A stretch of DNA of 64,000 bases, from positions 582,392,471 to 582,456,470 of the forward strand of contig NC_053390.1 of the NCBI RefSeq assembly GCF_905171765.1. The letters run 5' to 3'. A program made the position numbers and the translations under genes. How positions within the stretch are numbered: position 1 is the first letter of the stretch; each line of letters opens with the position of its first letter. The notes beneath the pieces were generated by a model. The model saw only the letters and a list, made by a program, of their open reading frames with translations, was not told the DNA's origin and searched no databases. The DNA is from Bufo bufo. Taxonomy: Eukaryota > Chordata > Amphibia > Anura > Bufonidae. Below are positions 35,046 through 46,029 of the stretch, piece after piece.

Positions 35046-35401
35046 GGCTAGTTTCACACTAGTGTTTATGATCTCCAGCAGGCTGTTTTGGCAGGGGAGC
35101 AGCATGTCGGAGATGTCCGGATCCGGCACTGCCAGAAGCTACCGGCCCCCTGCTGGCCCCATTCACTATAATGGAGACCAGCTGCAACCCGGCAAACATG
35201 CTGAGAAGCGGCCAAATAAATACTGCAGTACGCATCAGTATTTGTCTGGCTGCTTCTCAGCATATTTGCCTGGTTGCAGTCGGATCGTTGTCAGTCCCCA
35301 TTATGGTGAATGGATCTGGACAGTGATGCGTTTGTTTCTGGCAATGTCAGAATGCAGAGAGATCAGTCAGGCTGTTCCCAAACGTTAATGTAAAGCAGGC
35401 C
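35046..35401. mobile_element. PIF/Harbinger-like MITE, related to the satellite-borne copies
   Basis: Left end GGCTAGTTTCACACTAGTGTT and right end (reverse complement GGCCTGCTTTACATTAACG) are diverged relatives of the GGCTACTTTCACACTAGCG ends. TTA flanks both sides (35043-35045, 35402-35404). The interior is partly palindromic. Confidence 0.75.
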
Positions 35402-35404
35402 TTA

Positions 35405-35517
35405 CTGGTAGACAACATATTTTAGATTTGGATAGTAAAATCACGATAATTTGACAGTTTGCTGTGCATTTTGGGGAATCAATGTAGAAAAGATTTTTTT
35501 GAGATTCACTCATCTCT
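35405..35517. mobile_element. hAT-type terminal fragment
   Basis: Ends in GATTCACTCATCTCTA, the hAT-2/hAT-3 family terminus. No matching second end was found. This is only a short remnant. Confidence 0.4.
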
Positions 35518-35580
35518 AGGAGTATTTAGTCTCTTTTGACTCTTGAGAGTTTATTACTCAAGTTGAAATTGTTTATTACT

Positions 35581-35767
35581 CAAGTTGAAATTGTAAGTTG
35601 TAACATAGTACATAAGGCCGAAAAGGCCTTATGTACTATGTTACAACTTACAATTTCTACTTGGCCATTTTCAAGTTGAAATTGTAAGTTGTAACATAGT
35701 ACATAAGGCCTTTTTGGCCTTATGTACTATGTTACAACTTACAATTTCAACTTGAAAATGGCCAAGT
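35581..35767. repeat. Two adjacent hairpins, one a perfect 52-bp-arm palindrome
   Basis: Hairpin 1 has arms 35581-35619 and 35625-35663 (39 bp, one mismatch, loop GAAAA). Hairpin 2 has arms 35659-35710 and 35716-35767 (52 bp, no mismatch, loop TTTTT). All four arms share AACATAGTACATAAGGCC, which I recognise as a common tail of a frog interspersed repeat. The structure looks like serial inverted copies of that tail. Confidence 0.95.
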
Positions 35768-36400
35768 GAAATGTTTTCACAAATGACATTGATAGACATT
35801 TTAGGAGACTGATGCAGGGTTAGAAGGTCAATTTGAACCAGTCTAGCTCATCTTTGAATTTAAATATTTATTTTAGGAAATTGCATTAGGAATTGCATCA
35901 GTCATATTAAAGAGATATTCTGGGGTCATAATTTTTTTATTAAAAATGGTTTTGAAGGGGGTAAAATAACAAACATCAAGTACTCACCATACTGATCCTA
36001 GGCACTTGCTGTTCAGACCCTGCTCAAGTTCCTGCTTCTCTCCACTTCTTGATCTTGACCTTGACATGCCAGAATAAGCTTTTACTGCCTACTTAGCCAA
36101 AAAGTGGCTGTAGTGCTTAGCTGATTGGGCAGTCTAAGCTGTTTTCTGCATGTTGAGCCCAATAACAGGAAGTAGAGAGGAGCAGGGACTGGAGCAGCAG
36201 CCAAACAGCAGTGTCTGGGAATTGTGATTTCTTTCCACTCAAGCCAAATGTTTTATTAAAATTATGACCCCAGAATACCACGTTAATTTAATGTTATTGC
36301 CAGATTTACTTCCTTTTGCCTGCAGAATGTTGCATTGGTGTAGGCAAGAGGGCTTATAAAGTTTAATCAAAATGTATTTGAAAAACCTGATAAATAATAG
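35768..36400. other. Spacer with weak repeat similarity
   Basis: AAAGAGATATTCTGGGGTCATAATTTTTTT at 35929 and its near-complement near 36265 (AAAATTATGACCCCAGAATACC) suggest an inverted-repeat MITE spanning about 35925-36285. Ends are decayed and no duplication is clear. Confidence 0.5.
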
Positions 36401-36409
36401 TTGAAACAG

Positions 36410-36640
36410 CACTCAAATGCACTCAGATACCAACAAGCTAACAATCAGCAGAACTGGGGCTCACAAGTTTCCTATCAATATGTCTTTGCAGTGTGGGAGG
36501 AAACAGGAGTACCTGCAGGAAACCCAAGCAACCAGAGGGAGAACATGCAAACTCCATACAGATGTTGTCCTAAGACCCCAGCACTGCAAGGCACCAGTGC
36601 TAACCACTGATCCACCGTGCTGCCCATGGGGTGGTGTGAC
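36410..36640 (+). repeat. SINE-like dispersed vertebrate repeat
   Basis: The phrases GTGGGAGGAAACAGGAGTAC, GGGAGAACATGCAAACTCC and CACCGTGCTGCCC occur in the order typical of a repeat widespread in fish and amphibian genomes. I did not find a clear A-box and B-box promoter, so only the dispersed-repeat call is firm. Confidence 0.65.
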
Positions 36641-37689
36641 AAAGTGCTAAAGGGGCTTAACCTGGCAGCAGTAGTGTCTGTTGGCCTGCTGTTGCCCCAT
36701 CTACAGGCGCTTTGTTCCAGTGGTCGCCTTGTGATGTATCACTCAGTAGTGAAGGGATACACTTTAAAGATGTCACTAGAGGTGAATGAAGTTTTAAGAA
36801 ATTCGATTTGGCCGCTTTGCTGAATTTCTCCAATAAATTTGCTTTGTTACGAATTAAAGAACTTTAGGGAGAATGTATCTGGGTGTAGATAACTGTGCAC
36901 TGCAGCAACATGCATACAGTAACTAGTCCTTTCTGGTATCAAAAAATTTATTGTGACAGGCAGGTAACATATATGAACGTGTGCTTCATTGTGCAGGCCA
37001 GCAGCAGTCCTACAACAGGCAGGTCACATATATGGAAATGTGCATCATTATGCAGGCCACCAACAGCAAACAACCTAGCTTACCCCTACCTTAACCAAAT
37101 GAAAGTGGCCCCATGACAGTAGAGAAGGTGTCAGCAGTAAAGCTGTGCTCATATCACTGTTTATTTTTTCATTCTTCTGATGTGTCAGAAGAAGAGCCTA
37201 AAAAAGCAGATATAAATATTTGCATCTGATCTGTGTTTTAAACCCACTCCTGTGTTTGGCTTCCAAATCATATCAAATCCTGATGCAAAATACTGACAGT
37301 GCGAAAGAGGCCTTATAGACGTTCAAACGACAGGACCCTTTTTTTTTACATTTTTCTGTTCACGGATCAGAAGAACGGAAAAATTTATTGTCAACACGGC
37401 TAAATAAGAAAACAAGTGTCCTTGTATCAATCAGACTGACGAGTGACGATAGTGTCCCTATAACAGATTAGGGAGGGTGGAAACAGCCTGAAGAGTCACA
37501 ACAGTGGCCCCGAAATAGAGTGGGGAGGGAGGGGGCAACAGCGGTAGCAGTAACAGCACAAGATGTTGGTAGATCACAGTAGGTGCAGATGATATTAGAA
37601 GGAGCAGGCAGAAGTAATGGGGCAGAAATAATGGGCCATTTGTCACAATTTTCTGGTGTGGCAGCACACTACAGTCAGATAATTACTGC

Positions 37690-37961
37690 CAGAATGATTT
37701 AGTCTGTTGTATCAGGAACCGGTGACTGGAAATCAAGGTTGATCCAGGCCTGATTCATCTTTGTAAAGGTTAGTCTCTCAACATTTTGTGTTGAAAGGTG
37801 AGTGGAGTAACTGTGTCACCTGCCACACTAAACACCTGCTCTGATGCCACAATACTGGGCAGGCTGAAAAGCTTGCCTAGGGCAAACTCAACCAGTTGCG
37901 GCCACAATTCAAGTTTTGCAGCCCAGTACTCCAGGGAATCTTGGATCTGCAGTGACAGGGT
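37690..37961 (-). pseudogene. hAT-2 transposase, C-terminal dimerisation domain
   Basis: The minus-strand frame contains SLEYWAAKLELWPQL and SIVASEQVFSVAGDTVTP, the hAT C-terminal dimerisation signature with its conserved glutamate (third member of the D-D-E triad in this family). A frameshift follows TVTP, after which NVERLTFTKMNQAW-like matches continue in another frame to about 37690. The upstream part of the gene resumes at 40076 after a 2.1-kb insertion, in frame. Confidence 0.88.
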
Positions 37962-40075
37962 CATGGACGTAGGAAGCGGGGATCCCCCCAGGAAATAATG
38001 CGGGGGGGACAAGTATGGTCAAATCCCCCCCAGCGGCAGCAGGGCAATGTGTGCGGCGGTGGGGCAGGCACTGAGATGAGCACTTCCATTGTGGAAGCGA
38101 AGCGCTCATCTCCATAGTGATCTGTTTGTATCGCCGTCCTCAGGACAGTGATACAAACAATACAAACAGAAGGATGTGCGGAGGAGCAGGGCAGGGAGGT
38201 GTGTCCCTTACCTGTTCCTCTGATAGTCTGCTGGCACTACTAGGCCGGCAGCCTATCAGAGGCCGGCGTAGGCGCCTGAGCCGTACAGCGCTGGAGTTGG
38301 GACACAGGCCGGAAGATGCCTGCATCGAATCGCTCCAAAGAGGTAAGTATAAGTGTTAATTTAAAAAAAAAATATATACAATATTTAGTTTTACTGGCAC
38401 ATAATGGGGGGGGGGAGCTGTTATTACTGGCACATGATTGGGGGGGCTATTATTACTGGCACATGATTGGGGGGGCCCTGTAATTACTGGCACATGATTT
38501 GGGGGGACCCTGTTATTACTGGCACATAATGGGGGGGGCCCCTGTTATTACTGGCACATAATGGGGGGGGGGCTGTTATTACTGGCACATGATTGGGGGG
38601 GCTGTTGTTACTGGCACATGATTGGGGGGCCCCTGTTATTACTGGCACATAATGGGGGGGGGGCGGCGGGCCCTGTTATTACTGGCACATGATTTGGTAG
38701 GGGGGGCCCTGTTAATACTGGCACATGATTGGGGGGGCCCTGTTATTACTGGCACATGATTGGGGGGCCCTGTTATTACTGGCACATGATTGGGGGGGAT
38801 GTTATTACTGGCACATGATTGGGGGGGCCCATGTTATTACTGGCACATGATTAGGGGGGCCTGTTATTACTGGCACATGATTGGGGGGGCTGTTATTACT
38901 CGCACATGATTGGGGGGCTGTTATTACTGGCACATGATTGGGGGGCAGGGGGCCCTGTTATTACTGGCACATGATTGGGGGCCCTGTTATTACTGACACA
39001 TGATTGGGGGGGCCCTGTCATTACTGGCACATGATTGGGGGGTCTGTTATTACTGGCACATGATTGGCGGGGCCCTGTTAGTATTGGCACATGATTGGGG
39101 GGGCCCTGTTATTACTGGCACATAATGGGGGGGCCTGTTATTACTGGCACATGATTGGGGGTGCTGTTATTACTGGCACATGATTGGGGGGGCTGTTATT
39201 ACTGGCACATGATTGGGGGGGCTGTTATTACTGGCACATGATTGGGAGGGGCTGTTATTACTGGCACATGATTTGGGGGGAGGCCCTGTTATTACTGGCA
39301 CATGATTGGGGGGGCGTTGTTATTACTGGCACATGATTGGGGGGCTGTTATTACTGGCTGATAAGAGGCGCTGGGGGGCTGATGAGAGGCACTGAGGGGC
39401 TGATGAGAGGCACTGGGGGCTGGTGGAGAGGCACTGGGGGCTGCTATGAGGCATGGGGCTCTTATCTGAAGTCTGATTGGGGGTCATTCATATTGGGGTC
39501 TGAGCTGAGGTGTGATCTGAGGTCTTATTAACATTGGGGATCTTATTGGGGCTGTTAGCTGAGGTCTGATTAACATTGGGGGTCTGATTTGTGGTCTGAC
39601 CTGAGGTGTAATGAAAAATATTTTTTTCTTATTGTGCCCACTTCCAGCCCGGAGCCCAGCTGCCCAGAGCACTGATCCGGAGCAGCTTGGAGAAAAAGGC
39701 CTCACAGTCTCCCACACTCCTGCCCGGCCAAGCCAGCCAGCACCCCTGAGGCCAAGCCAGCCAGCACCCCTGAGTCTTCAGAACTGTAAGTAAATGATAT
39801 ATAAGGGTAGATTATTGTTTTAGCGGGGGGGAAAGGGGGGGGTGCCAGAGAAAGTACCCGGAATAACTGAAATATATGCCAAACGTTTGGTTAATTTCTG
39901 TGACCTGATAAACAAAGAACTGTTCATTTTGCATATTTTTTTGTTGTGAGGTTTTTCACACACACACACACTTAAAATTTAACGATATAAACAACTCGCA
40001 GTTTACTTAATAAGAATATACCCGGCGAGCAAAAATTCTGTCCCCCCCAGATTTTTGGGGGTTCCTACAGCCATG
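37962..40075. mobile_element. Non-autonomous hAT carrying a G-rich minisatellite
   Basis: Inverted ends CATGGACGTAGGAA (37962) and, reverse-complemented, CATGGCTGTAGGAA (ending 40075) are flanked by perfect 8-bp copies of GACAGGGT (37954-37961, 40076-40083). Removing the element and one octamer leaves the hAT-2 transposase frame open across the junction. No transposase is encoded; the frames inside are products of the minisatellite. The 38000-38350 part is GC-rich and ends at AGGTAAGTATAAG. Confidence 0.92.
38395..39355. repeat. G-rich minisatellite, about 30 units of 27-36 bp
   Basis: The unit is TTATTACTGGCACATGATTG followed by 5-9 G and often GCCCTG. Units differ mainly in G-run length. 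Runs of six to nine G per unit on one strand could support quadruplex structures. It decays at the right into CTGATGAGAGGCACTGGGGG units (39355-39440). Confidence 0.95.
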
Positions 40076-41021
40076 GACAGGGTGCAGTCCAAATATGCCA
40101 CCATCTGCTGGTTCAGGTTCTGTTCCATGTCTTGCTGTTGCTGGGTTGTTTCTTCAGCAGGCAGAGACTCAAGACTTAAAGGGAACCTGCCATGTGGATA
40201 TTTGATTATAATCTAACTAATTATATACAATCATTAACTAGTAAAAAGTGCCTTAGATGTATTCACTTACTGGTGTGACAGATGGTTACCTCATAATATA
40301 CACACAAAGATGCCACATGCTAATGAGCTGATTTGAGTCCAGCGTGATGTCATTGAGTCCAGCGTTTTTTTAATTCGGAGCTATAGCCACTCCCCTGCCC
40401 ACCTGCTGCTGATTCATATGGAAAATAACTGTCAACCAGCAGCAGGTAGGCAGGGAGAGTCAGGAGCTCATGAATATTCAGGACTCATCATTATGAGCTG
40501 GAGCTTTTCAATACAAGATGTTGGCAGATTGACTGGGTCAATTAAAGAAAGTGACCCAGCATTTTGCTAAGATAATCAGTCACTTATTTATGTTGCCCCT
40601 AGTTTGGACACCATAAAACTGGTTCCCTTTAAGTTGCTGCTCATGGAGCTGGTGCGGCTCCTGCCCACTCCCCCCTCTACAGAAGTCATGACAGTGTAGT
40701 GTGAGCTCAGAGGGTCCCCCGGTTAGACCTTCCTGAGGATGGGCGGTGTTGCATGTAGGCAGCGACCAACCGACTACAGAGGATGTCTTGACAGTAGTTG
40801 AGTTTTTTCATCCCTCTCAGAAGGTGTAAAAAAAGGCCCTTATTTTGGACTGGTAGCAAGCCAGTAGTCATTCCTCTGCCAAATGGTGATAATGTGGCTA
40901 TCACTATGCAGGCAACTCAGCATGCATCTGGTCATTTGCGCAAGGGACTTGGAGGGATTCTCTGCTTCCATCTCCACTTCATACTGCCACGGTCTTTCGG
41001 GGTCATCTGCATCATCTTCAT
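40076..41021 (-). pseudogene. hAT-2 transposase, middle segment
   Basis: Minus-strand coding resumes here on both sides of a TTAA MITE (40180-40628). Recognisable parts are an acidic region (DDADDPERPWQYEVEMEAE near 40950-41010), SLAQMTRCMLSCLHSDSHI, NDYWLATSP, and a Gln-rich stretch (EETTQQQQDMEQNLNQQM) before the dimerisation domain. Several frameshifts occur at 40640-40840. It is joined in frame to 54515 and to 37961 once the insertions are discounted. Confidence 0.8.
40180..40628. mobile_element. TTAA-flanked piggyBac-like MITE inside hAT-2
   Basis: Ends AGGGAACCTGCCATGTGGAT and, at the right, ACTGGTTCCCT are short inverted repeats of the AGGGAACC type also seen at 34092. TTAA flanks both sides (40176-40179, 40629-40632). 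The TTAA forms part of a Leu codon of the interrupted transposase, whose frame continues across it. Confidence 0.88.
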
Positions 41022-41378
41022 TAGAGATGAGCGAATTTTTCAAAAATTCGATTCGCCGGTTCGCCAAATCTTTCAGAAAAAATTCTGTTAGATCTGAATA
41101 TATTCACTGCAAATTACGTTAAAAAAATGCTATTTCCTGGCTGCTAAGAGCCTTCATAGTGGTGTAGAGTCTGCTTTGGTAGTGAAATAATACTGTGAGT
41201 CCATATGACATGCAGATGACAGGCGTCGCTCTTCACTACACATTTCACTTATTTGGGCAGTCACGGGGCCAAAACTGACCAAATAACTCAATTATGAACT
41301 CAGACTTACAGGTGGAAGTTAGTGCCAAGAAGAAGCACGCTCCTTTTACAACGTTGCCAGCTAATTCCACATAGATGT

Positions 41379-41934
41379 TGTGAGACAGTGACAGGTCTCA
41401 CTCAGGTTAGAGGCAAGGAAGGGGTGGATAGTGCGGTCCACCACAGGTGAGAGAAGCTGGAGGTAATCAGCCTGGCATAAGGCACCTCCCAGAGTGTCAG
41501 AAAGAGAGTGTGTGTTATCTGTGGACAGAGGCCTGGAGGCTCTGTCTGTGTGGTCTCAGCTGGGCTAGGCTGAGGGACCACGAGGCTAAGTGACAGCCTG
41601 GAATTTGGGGGATGCAGTGACGCCCGTGGTACAAGGTCAGAGTCGGGAGGACTGCTGGACCACAATCCCCCAAAGGGACTTGCATTTGCTACAGCCTGGA
41701 GGCTGCTGGACTATTGGGCTGAGAAAGCCGCATGTTATGACCGTGTGTGAACGGTCCTTTAGGTGAGTCAGGTTATTATATGTTTAGTTAGAGCCCAGCC
41801 GGGCAGGTGTTTATTTTGTACCATTTATGTTTGGTTTGCTGAGGTGCCAAATAAAGCGATGTTTGGACCTAAAACTTGGTGTCTGGCGACGATACTTGTT
41901 TGAATGACCCCCGGAGAAGAGCTAACCCCCCACA
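41379..41934 (+). repeat. LTR-A 5' LTR and primer-binding region
   Basis: 556 bp with TGTGAGAC...CCCCCCACA ends. It contains TTATTATATG (TATA-like, about 41773) and AATAAA (about 41851). Immediately downstream is TTGGTGTTGGATGCGGG (41936-41952), a tRNA-type primer-binding site by position. I could not assign the tRNA. Confidence 0.9.
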
Positions 41935-42188
41935 ATTGGTGTTGGATGCGGGCAAGCGTCCCTGCTGAAAGGAGACAACTGGTTGCTAGGGGCAACGGCA
42001 AGAGCAGGTGCTGCTGAATTCTGCTGTGTTGCAAAGGAAATTGCTGTGTGGATTTAAAGGGCCAGCAGCCCTGGGAAAGAGACTGTGAATGCTGAAATTG
42101 TTTCTTGAGAGTGAGACACCTGGAGGCTGGGTCTCTGTTAGTGGACTTGTTGCTGAAAATTTTTCTGGTGCCTGGGCTGTCTGCTGCT

Positions 42189-42689
42189 ATGGGGTGTATG
42201 GAGGATCTCACCGAGCAGCTGAGGCAGGCCAATCTGGAGGCTAACCAAAGGCACCTGAAGTGGCAGCAGGAGCATGAAAAACTCATGAAGGAGTATGAAA
42301 GACAAGGAGAACTCCTAACCCAAAGCGTTTACCAGGGTAACAGCTGTGCTGATGCTTTGAGGACGCCATTGCAGTGGGCCCTGGAGAAAAAACCTGCAAA
42401 GCTGAGTGGACAATTTGTAAAAGTCCAAAGTGTCGAGGATGCGGCTGAAAAAACAGTCAAAAAGGTGACGTGTGCCGTTGCCAAGGGCAACCGTCGGGAA
42501 GAAAAGGATGTCCGGAGGAGCCGTGATGCGGGTGCTAGGTGCAACCAACCACGACGGCAGGCCGCTGTCCTGCAACAAAGAGAGCGCTGTTGGAGATGCC
42601 GTCAAGTCACAAAGTGTGAACCTGATTGTCCTATGGTCAGAAGTCAGGTAACCAGGAATCCATGGCAGGAGGTTCCTAATGTCCAGTGA
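42189..42689 (+). CDS. LTR-A gag-like protein
   Basis: The frame is open from 42105, but the first ATG is at 42189 ([13 protein letters not shown]), giving 166 codons to the TGA at 42687-42689. The N-terminal half is a charged helix that could form a coiled coil ([19 protein letters not shown]). The C-terminal part has a zinc-knuckle-like [15 protein letters not shown], in which the usual histidine of CX2CX4HX4C is lysine, so metal binding is doubtful. It is much shorter than a full gag. The next frame begins in the -1 register with about a 10-base overlap. The pair could be joined by frameshifting or be separated by an indel. Retrotransposon gag origin is inferred from position and the knuckle. 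Confidence 0.7.
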   Translation: MGCMEDLTEQLRQANLEANQRHLKWQQEHEKLMKEYERQGELLTQSVYQGNSCADALRTPLQWALEKKPAKLSGQFVKVQSVEDAAEKTVKKVTCAVAKGNRREEKDVRRSRDAGARCNQPRRQAAVLQQRERCWRCRQVTKCEPDCPMVRSQVTRNPWQEVPNVQ

Positions 42690-42721
42690 GAACTGGGACT
42701 TGTGAACCTGATGTGATACAT

Positions 42722-44830
42722 ATGCTAATACATGAGGGAATGTTGGGCCGTGATTTCCCGTTGTTCCGTGACTTGTGGGGAAGTGGAAACACTTCTGCAG
42801 TCAGTGACGAAACTCCTGCAGAACTGGTACCTAATCCGTTAAGTGAAGTGACCATTAAAAACAATGGGGCAGATAAGGTGCAAGGTGATTGTGCCAAGTT
42901 GGCGGAAATGCATAATGAAAGGGGGATATCATGTGAAATATCTGATGTTGATAACATGCCTTTTCCGTTGCAGATTGTGGTCAGGGGAGAAGCGCCCCCT
43001 GGTGGTAAAAATGTAAATCTCGATGAAGCTTTATTTTCATCTGCTATTTTTCATGAAGTGCTATATGACTTGATCAAAAGGTTTGAAGACATGCATATAA
43101 GTAGTGTGGAGCAAAGCCCAGCTCCAGCTCAGTGTTTGAAGGTGCAGGAAAATATGATAGGGTTAGAGGGTATACCACACATACCAGAGGTAGAAATGCA
43201 GTCTCCACAATGTTGGTTGGTTACTGGGGAGGTGTCCCAGGTGGGGATTGGCTCAGCGGTGCCCCTGGAGGTCAGAATTGATAGTGACACGAGCGGTATG
43301 GGTGACGTATGTGCTGTGACCGATAGCAACCCGGGGAGTGAAGCTACCATGTCAAGGTCCTGCGAAACAAAGGTGGTTACTAGTAGCAACCAGACAGTTA
43401 TATCTGACGAAATGGGAATTAAGTCGGGTGACGTCAGCCTAGTGTCTGAGGCCCATGTCCAGACAGTTGTAGGTGACCTGACACGACAGTACAGCTGCAA
43501 ACAGGAGTTTGATCTCTCTCTCTCCTCACGCTCCCTAGAAACATCAGAGAAAGGACTAGCTGTCTTCACAAAGAAATGGAAGAAGGCTTCAGAAAGGGAA
43601 AAGGAGGAGAGCCAGAAAGAGAAATGCATCTCGGCTCGATATGATGGAAAATGTAACCAAGCAGAGACTGATGATTGGGAAAAGGAGACCAAGGCCCTCT
43701 CCTTGGCTAGAGCCCTTGAAGAAGCGCTTGAGGAGCATGCTGAATTGGAGAGGCTGAACAAGCAACTCAGAGCAGAGACAGAAAATCTCATGAGCTTAAA
43801 AATTGAGTTGGAGAAATCTAAGTGTGCTCTCGAGCAGCAGGTGGAAGGTGAGAAACCTGAAGAGAGTTCTCTGAAAGACGTCATGAAGCCAGAGCCTGTT
43901 AAAAATTGGATGGGAGATGGTGGCACTGTGGCGCTGGCTGTGGCAGAGAAGATGGAAGATGCTTCTGCTAAACCAGTTGAGGGGGCTGATGTGAATGCCG
44001 AAGACCACAGACCCGTGGTAGCGTGTAACCTAGGCCTGGAAGACGTCCCCTCTGCATGCAAGGCCTTCCAAATAGCCAGCAGGCTGCTGGGGAAGAAGTA
44101 CGAGGAGGTGAACGATCAGTTTTTGGATCCGGGCTATTACGATGGGCTGTATTTCCTGACTTCTCCTCAAAAGGAGAGCAGTGTCCTGGGTGAGCCTCTG
44201 GAGAAAATGACAGAAGACAAGGAGTCTGCTGAAGACCCTGGTGCCTCCTGCCTCGATGAGAAAGAGGTGGAGGGGTTAACAGGGCAAGTGTATGGTGCCA
44301 TGTCCGAGAAGGATGAGAAGGCGGTCAAAGAGACTGGAGACTCCAAGAAGACAAAGGCTGAAAAAGTTAAGGCCGATGTGTTGGTTGACGTGAAGTCTCC
44401 AGGTGCTGCAGAGACCAAAGTTAAGCCAAAGGGGGCCGGGGCCGAAGTGGAAAAAGCCACTAAAGAAGCGAGTAGGGGCAAGCCGGCTCTGGTGAAGGAG
44501 CCCTGGAAAGCAAAGGAGGAAGTGTCGGGACGTGACCATGACTGGAAACAGTTCAGTCAAGAGCGGCAGCAGTCCAAGAAAGGACATGAGGCGCAAGTGC
44601 GGGAGCCAGAGGATCAAAAACGAGAGAGAGATCGAAGAGTGCGAGAGCGCATCATTATCACCCACGAAAGAGTAGGAAAAGAGTACCTGACCATGAGATG
44701 GGCACATGAGGCCTTTAGGAAGATTAGATTGGGGCAAGATGCTAGTTTGGGTGATAAACCAAGCTCTGCTGGCGTGGGTCTGGCAGAACAAAGGGAAGGT
44801 ACGTGTCACCGAGTTTCCTGGCCTCGGTGA
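42722..44830 (+). CDS. LTR-A 702-714-codon protein with protease remnant and non-muscle-myosin-like coiled coil
   Basis: Open from a GTG at 42686 (714 codons); the first ATG is 42722. Residues are numbered from 42686. Residues 13-32 ([15 protein letters not shown]) match the tail of a gypsy-type aspartyl protease; the catalytic DSG motif is absent. Residues about 291-388 resemble the coiled coil of non-muscle myosin II heavy chain. The core [15 protein letters not shown] is at 334-348 and [14 protein letters not shown] at 351-364. [14 protein letters not shown] is at 374-387, after an apparent short deletion. The AELERLNKQ variant is closest to the MYH9 type. Residues 447-495 ([19 protein letters not shown] and following) and the Arg/Glu-rich 640-690 are unassigned. 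Residues 536-612 are Lys/Glu/Ala-rich. No polymerase domains exist. The long uninterrupted frame suggests recent origin or selection. Expression and function are unknown. Confidence 0.85.
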   Translation: MLIHEGMLGRDFPLFRDLWGSGNTSAVSDETPAELVPNPLSEVTIKNNGADKVQGDCAKLAEMHNERGISCEISDVDNMPFPLQIVVRGEAPPGGKNVNLDEALFSSAIFHEVLYDLIKRFEDMHISSVEQSPAPAQCLKVQENMIGLEGIPHIPEVEMQSPQCWLVTGEVSQVGIGSAVPLEVRIDSDTSGMGDVCAVTDSNPGSEATMSRSCETKVVTSSNQTVISDEMGIKSGDVSLVSEAHVQTVVGDLTRQYSCKQEFDLSLSSRSLETSEKGLAVFTKKWKKASEREKEESQKEKCISARYDGKCNQAETDDWEKETKALSLARALEEALEEHAELERLNKQLRAETENLMSLKIELEKSKCALEQQVEGEKPEESSLKDVMKPEPVKNWMGDGGTVALAVAEKMEDASAKPVEGADVNAEDHRPVVACNLGLEDVPSACKAFQIASRLLGKKYEEVNDQFLDPGYYDGLYFLTSPQKESSVLGEPLEKMTEDKESAEDPGASCLDEKEVEGLTGQVYGAMSEKDEKAVKETGDSKKTKAEKVKADVLVDVKSPGAAETKVKPKGAGAEVEKATKEASRGKPALVKEPWKAKEEVSGRDHDWKQFSQERQQSKKGHEAQVREPEDQKRERDRRVRERIIITHERVGKEYLTMRWAHEAFRKIRLGQDASLGDKPSSAGVGLAEQREGTCHRVSWPR

Positions 44831-45054
44831 AATAAGAACCGGTAATTTTATGTGTCAGCGGCAGCTAGTGCTCGCTGACACTGTGTTACTTAGTGTGGCT
44901 GTAAAGCCAAGCTGGGCTGGTTCTTATTGGGAGCAGCCAAAGAGCAGGGTGGGTGGCTGTTCCCCACGTCCAGGCCAGGTCGATACCCTCTCACCAGCCT
45001 CCCGTGGTTATGCAGGTGTTCACCCTCACAGGCTTGAACAAAGGGGGGGGGATA

Positions 45055-45623
45055 TGTGAGACAGTGACAGGTCTCACTCAGGTTAGAGGCAAGAAAGGGG
45101 TGGATAGTGCGGTCCACAACCCTGTTCCACCACAGGTGAGAGAAGCTGGAGGTAATCAGCCTGGCATAAGGCACCTCCCAGAGTGTCAGAAAGAAAGTGT
45201 TTGTTATCTGTGGACAGAGGCCCGGAGGCTCTGTCTGTGTGGTCTCAGCTGGGCTAGGCTGAGGGACCACGAGGCTAAGTGACAGCCTGGAATTTGGGGG
45301 ATGCAGTGACGCCCGTGGTACAAGGTCAGAGTCGGGAGGACTGCTGGACCACAATCCCCCAAAGGGACTTGCATTTGCTACAGCCTGGAGGCTGCTGGAC
45401 TATTGGGCTGAGAAAGCCGCATGTTATGACCGTGTGTGAACGGTCCTTTAGGTGAGTCAGGTTATTATATGTTTAGTTAGAGCCCAGCCGGGCAGGTGTT
45501 TATTTTGTACCATTTATGTTTGGTTTGCTGAGGTGCCAAATAAAGCGATGTTTGGACCTAAAACTTGGTGTCTGGCGACGATACTTGTGTGAATGACCCC
45601 CGGAGAAGAGCTAACCCCCCACA
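45055..45623 (+). repeat. LTR-A 3' LTR
   Basis: 569 bp. It differs from the 5' LTR by a 13-bp insertion near 45117-45130 and about five substitutions in 556 aligned bases, judged by eye. A polypurine tract directly precedes it. Roughly 1% divergence indicates a fairly recent insertion. Confidence 0.93.
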
Positions 45624-46029
45624 ATGTCTACAGAACCTGTTCTATTAAGTAGAGCCCCCCGGACAGAGTGGAGAGGGTGTCAGCAGTAAGTTTGTGTTGA
45701 CGTCATTAATTTGCCCTTTCTCTGATCCGTCAGAACATTAACCCATTATTGCAAGTATTGCTAATGCAAAAAAAAATAAAAACAGGAGTGGATCTAAAAC
45801 AGAGATGACACGTGAATGGAATATTTGCATGGCTTCTGTGTTTTGTGCTCACTCCTGCTTTTGGCTACCAAATCATAAGCCAATTCTGATGGGACCATAC
45901 AGTCCTTACAGCTAGTATACAGACAGGATCGGTTTTGCGTCTCATTTTTCCTTCCTTCTGACAGATCAGAAGAAAAGTCAAATAAATCATGAAGTCAACC
46001 AGGCCGAAAGGCAAAATAGTGGCCCAGTC

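Larger units (their letters stand above)
41379..45623 (+). mobile_element. LTR-A, non-autonomous LTR retrotransposon with a captured coding segment
   Basis: Two LTRs (41379-41934 and 45055-45623) enclose a leader, a gag-like frame, a 714-codon frame and a polypurine tract (AAAGGGGGGGGG at 45040-45051). Both flanks carry ATGT (41375-41378, 45624-45627). The related uninterrupted sequence near 7555 has a single AAGT at the same place. No reverse transcriptase or integrase is encoded, so mobility would depend on enzymes from another element. Confidence 0.93.

Noticed and set aside
35062..35388. 108-codon plus-strand frame
   Set aside because: Covers a partly palindromic Harbinger-like MITE; no domain.
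38896..39090. Minus-strand frame with repeated Asn-Arg-Pro-Pro
   Set aside because: Read through the G-rich minisatellite.
43129..44061. 310-codon minus-strand frame opposite LTR-A
   Set aside because: Composition (Ser/Phe/Leu) is what the complement of a Lys/Glu-rich coding strand gives. The plus frame has recognisable domains.
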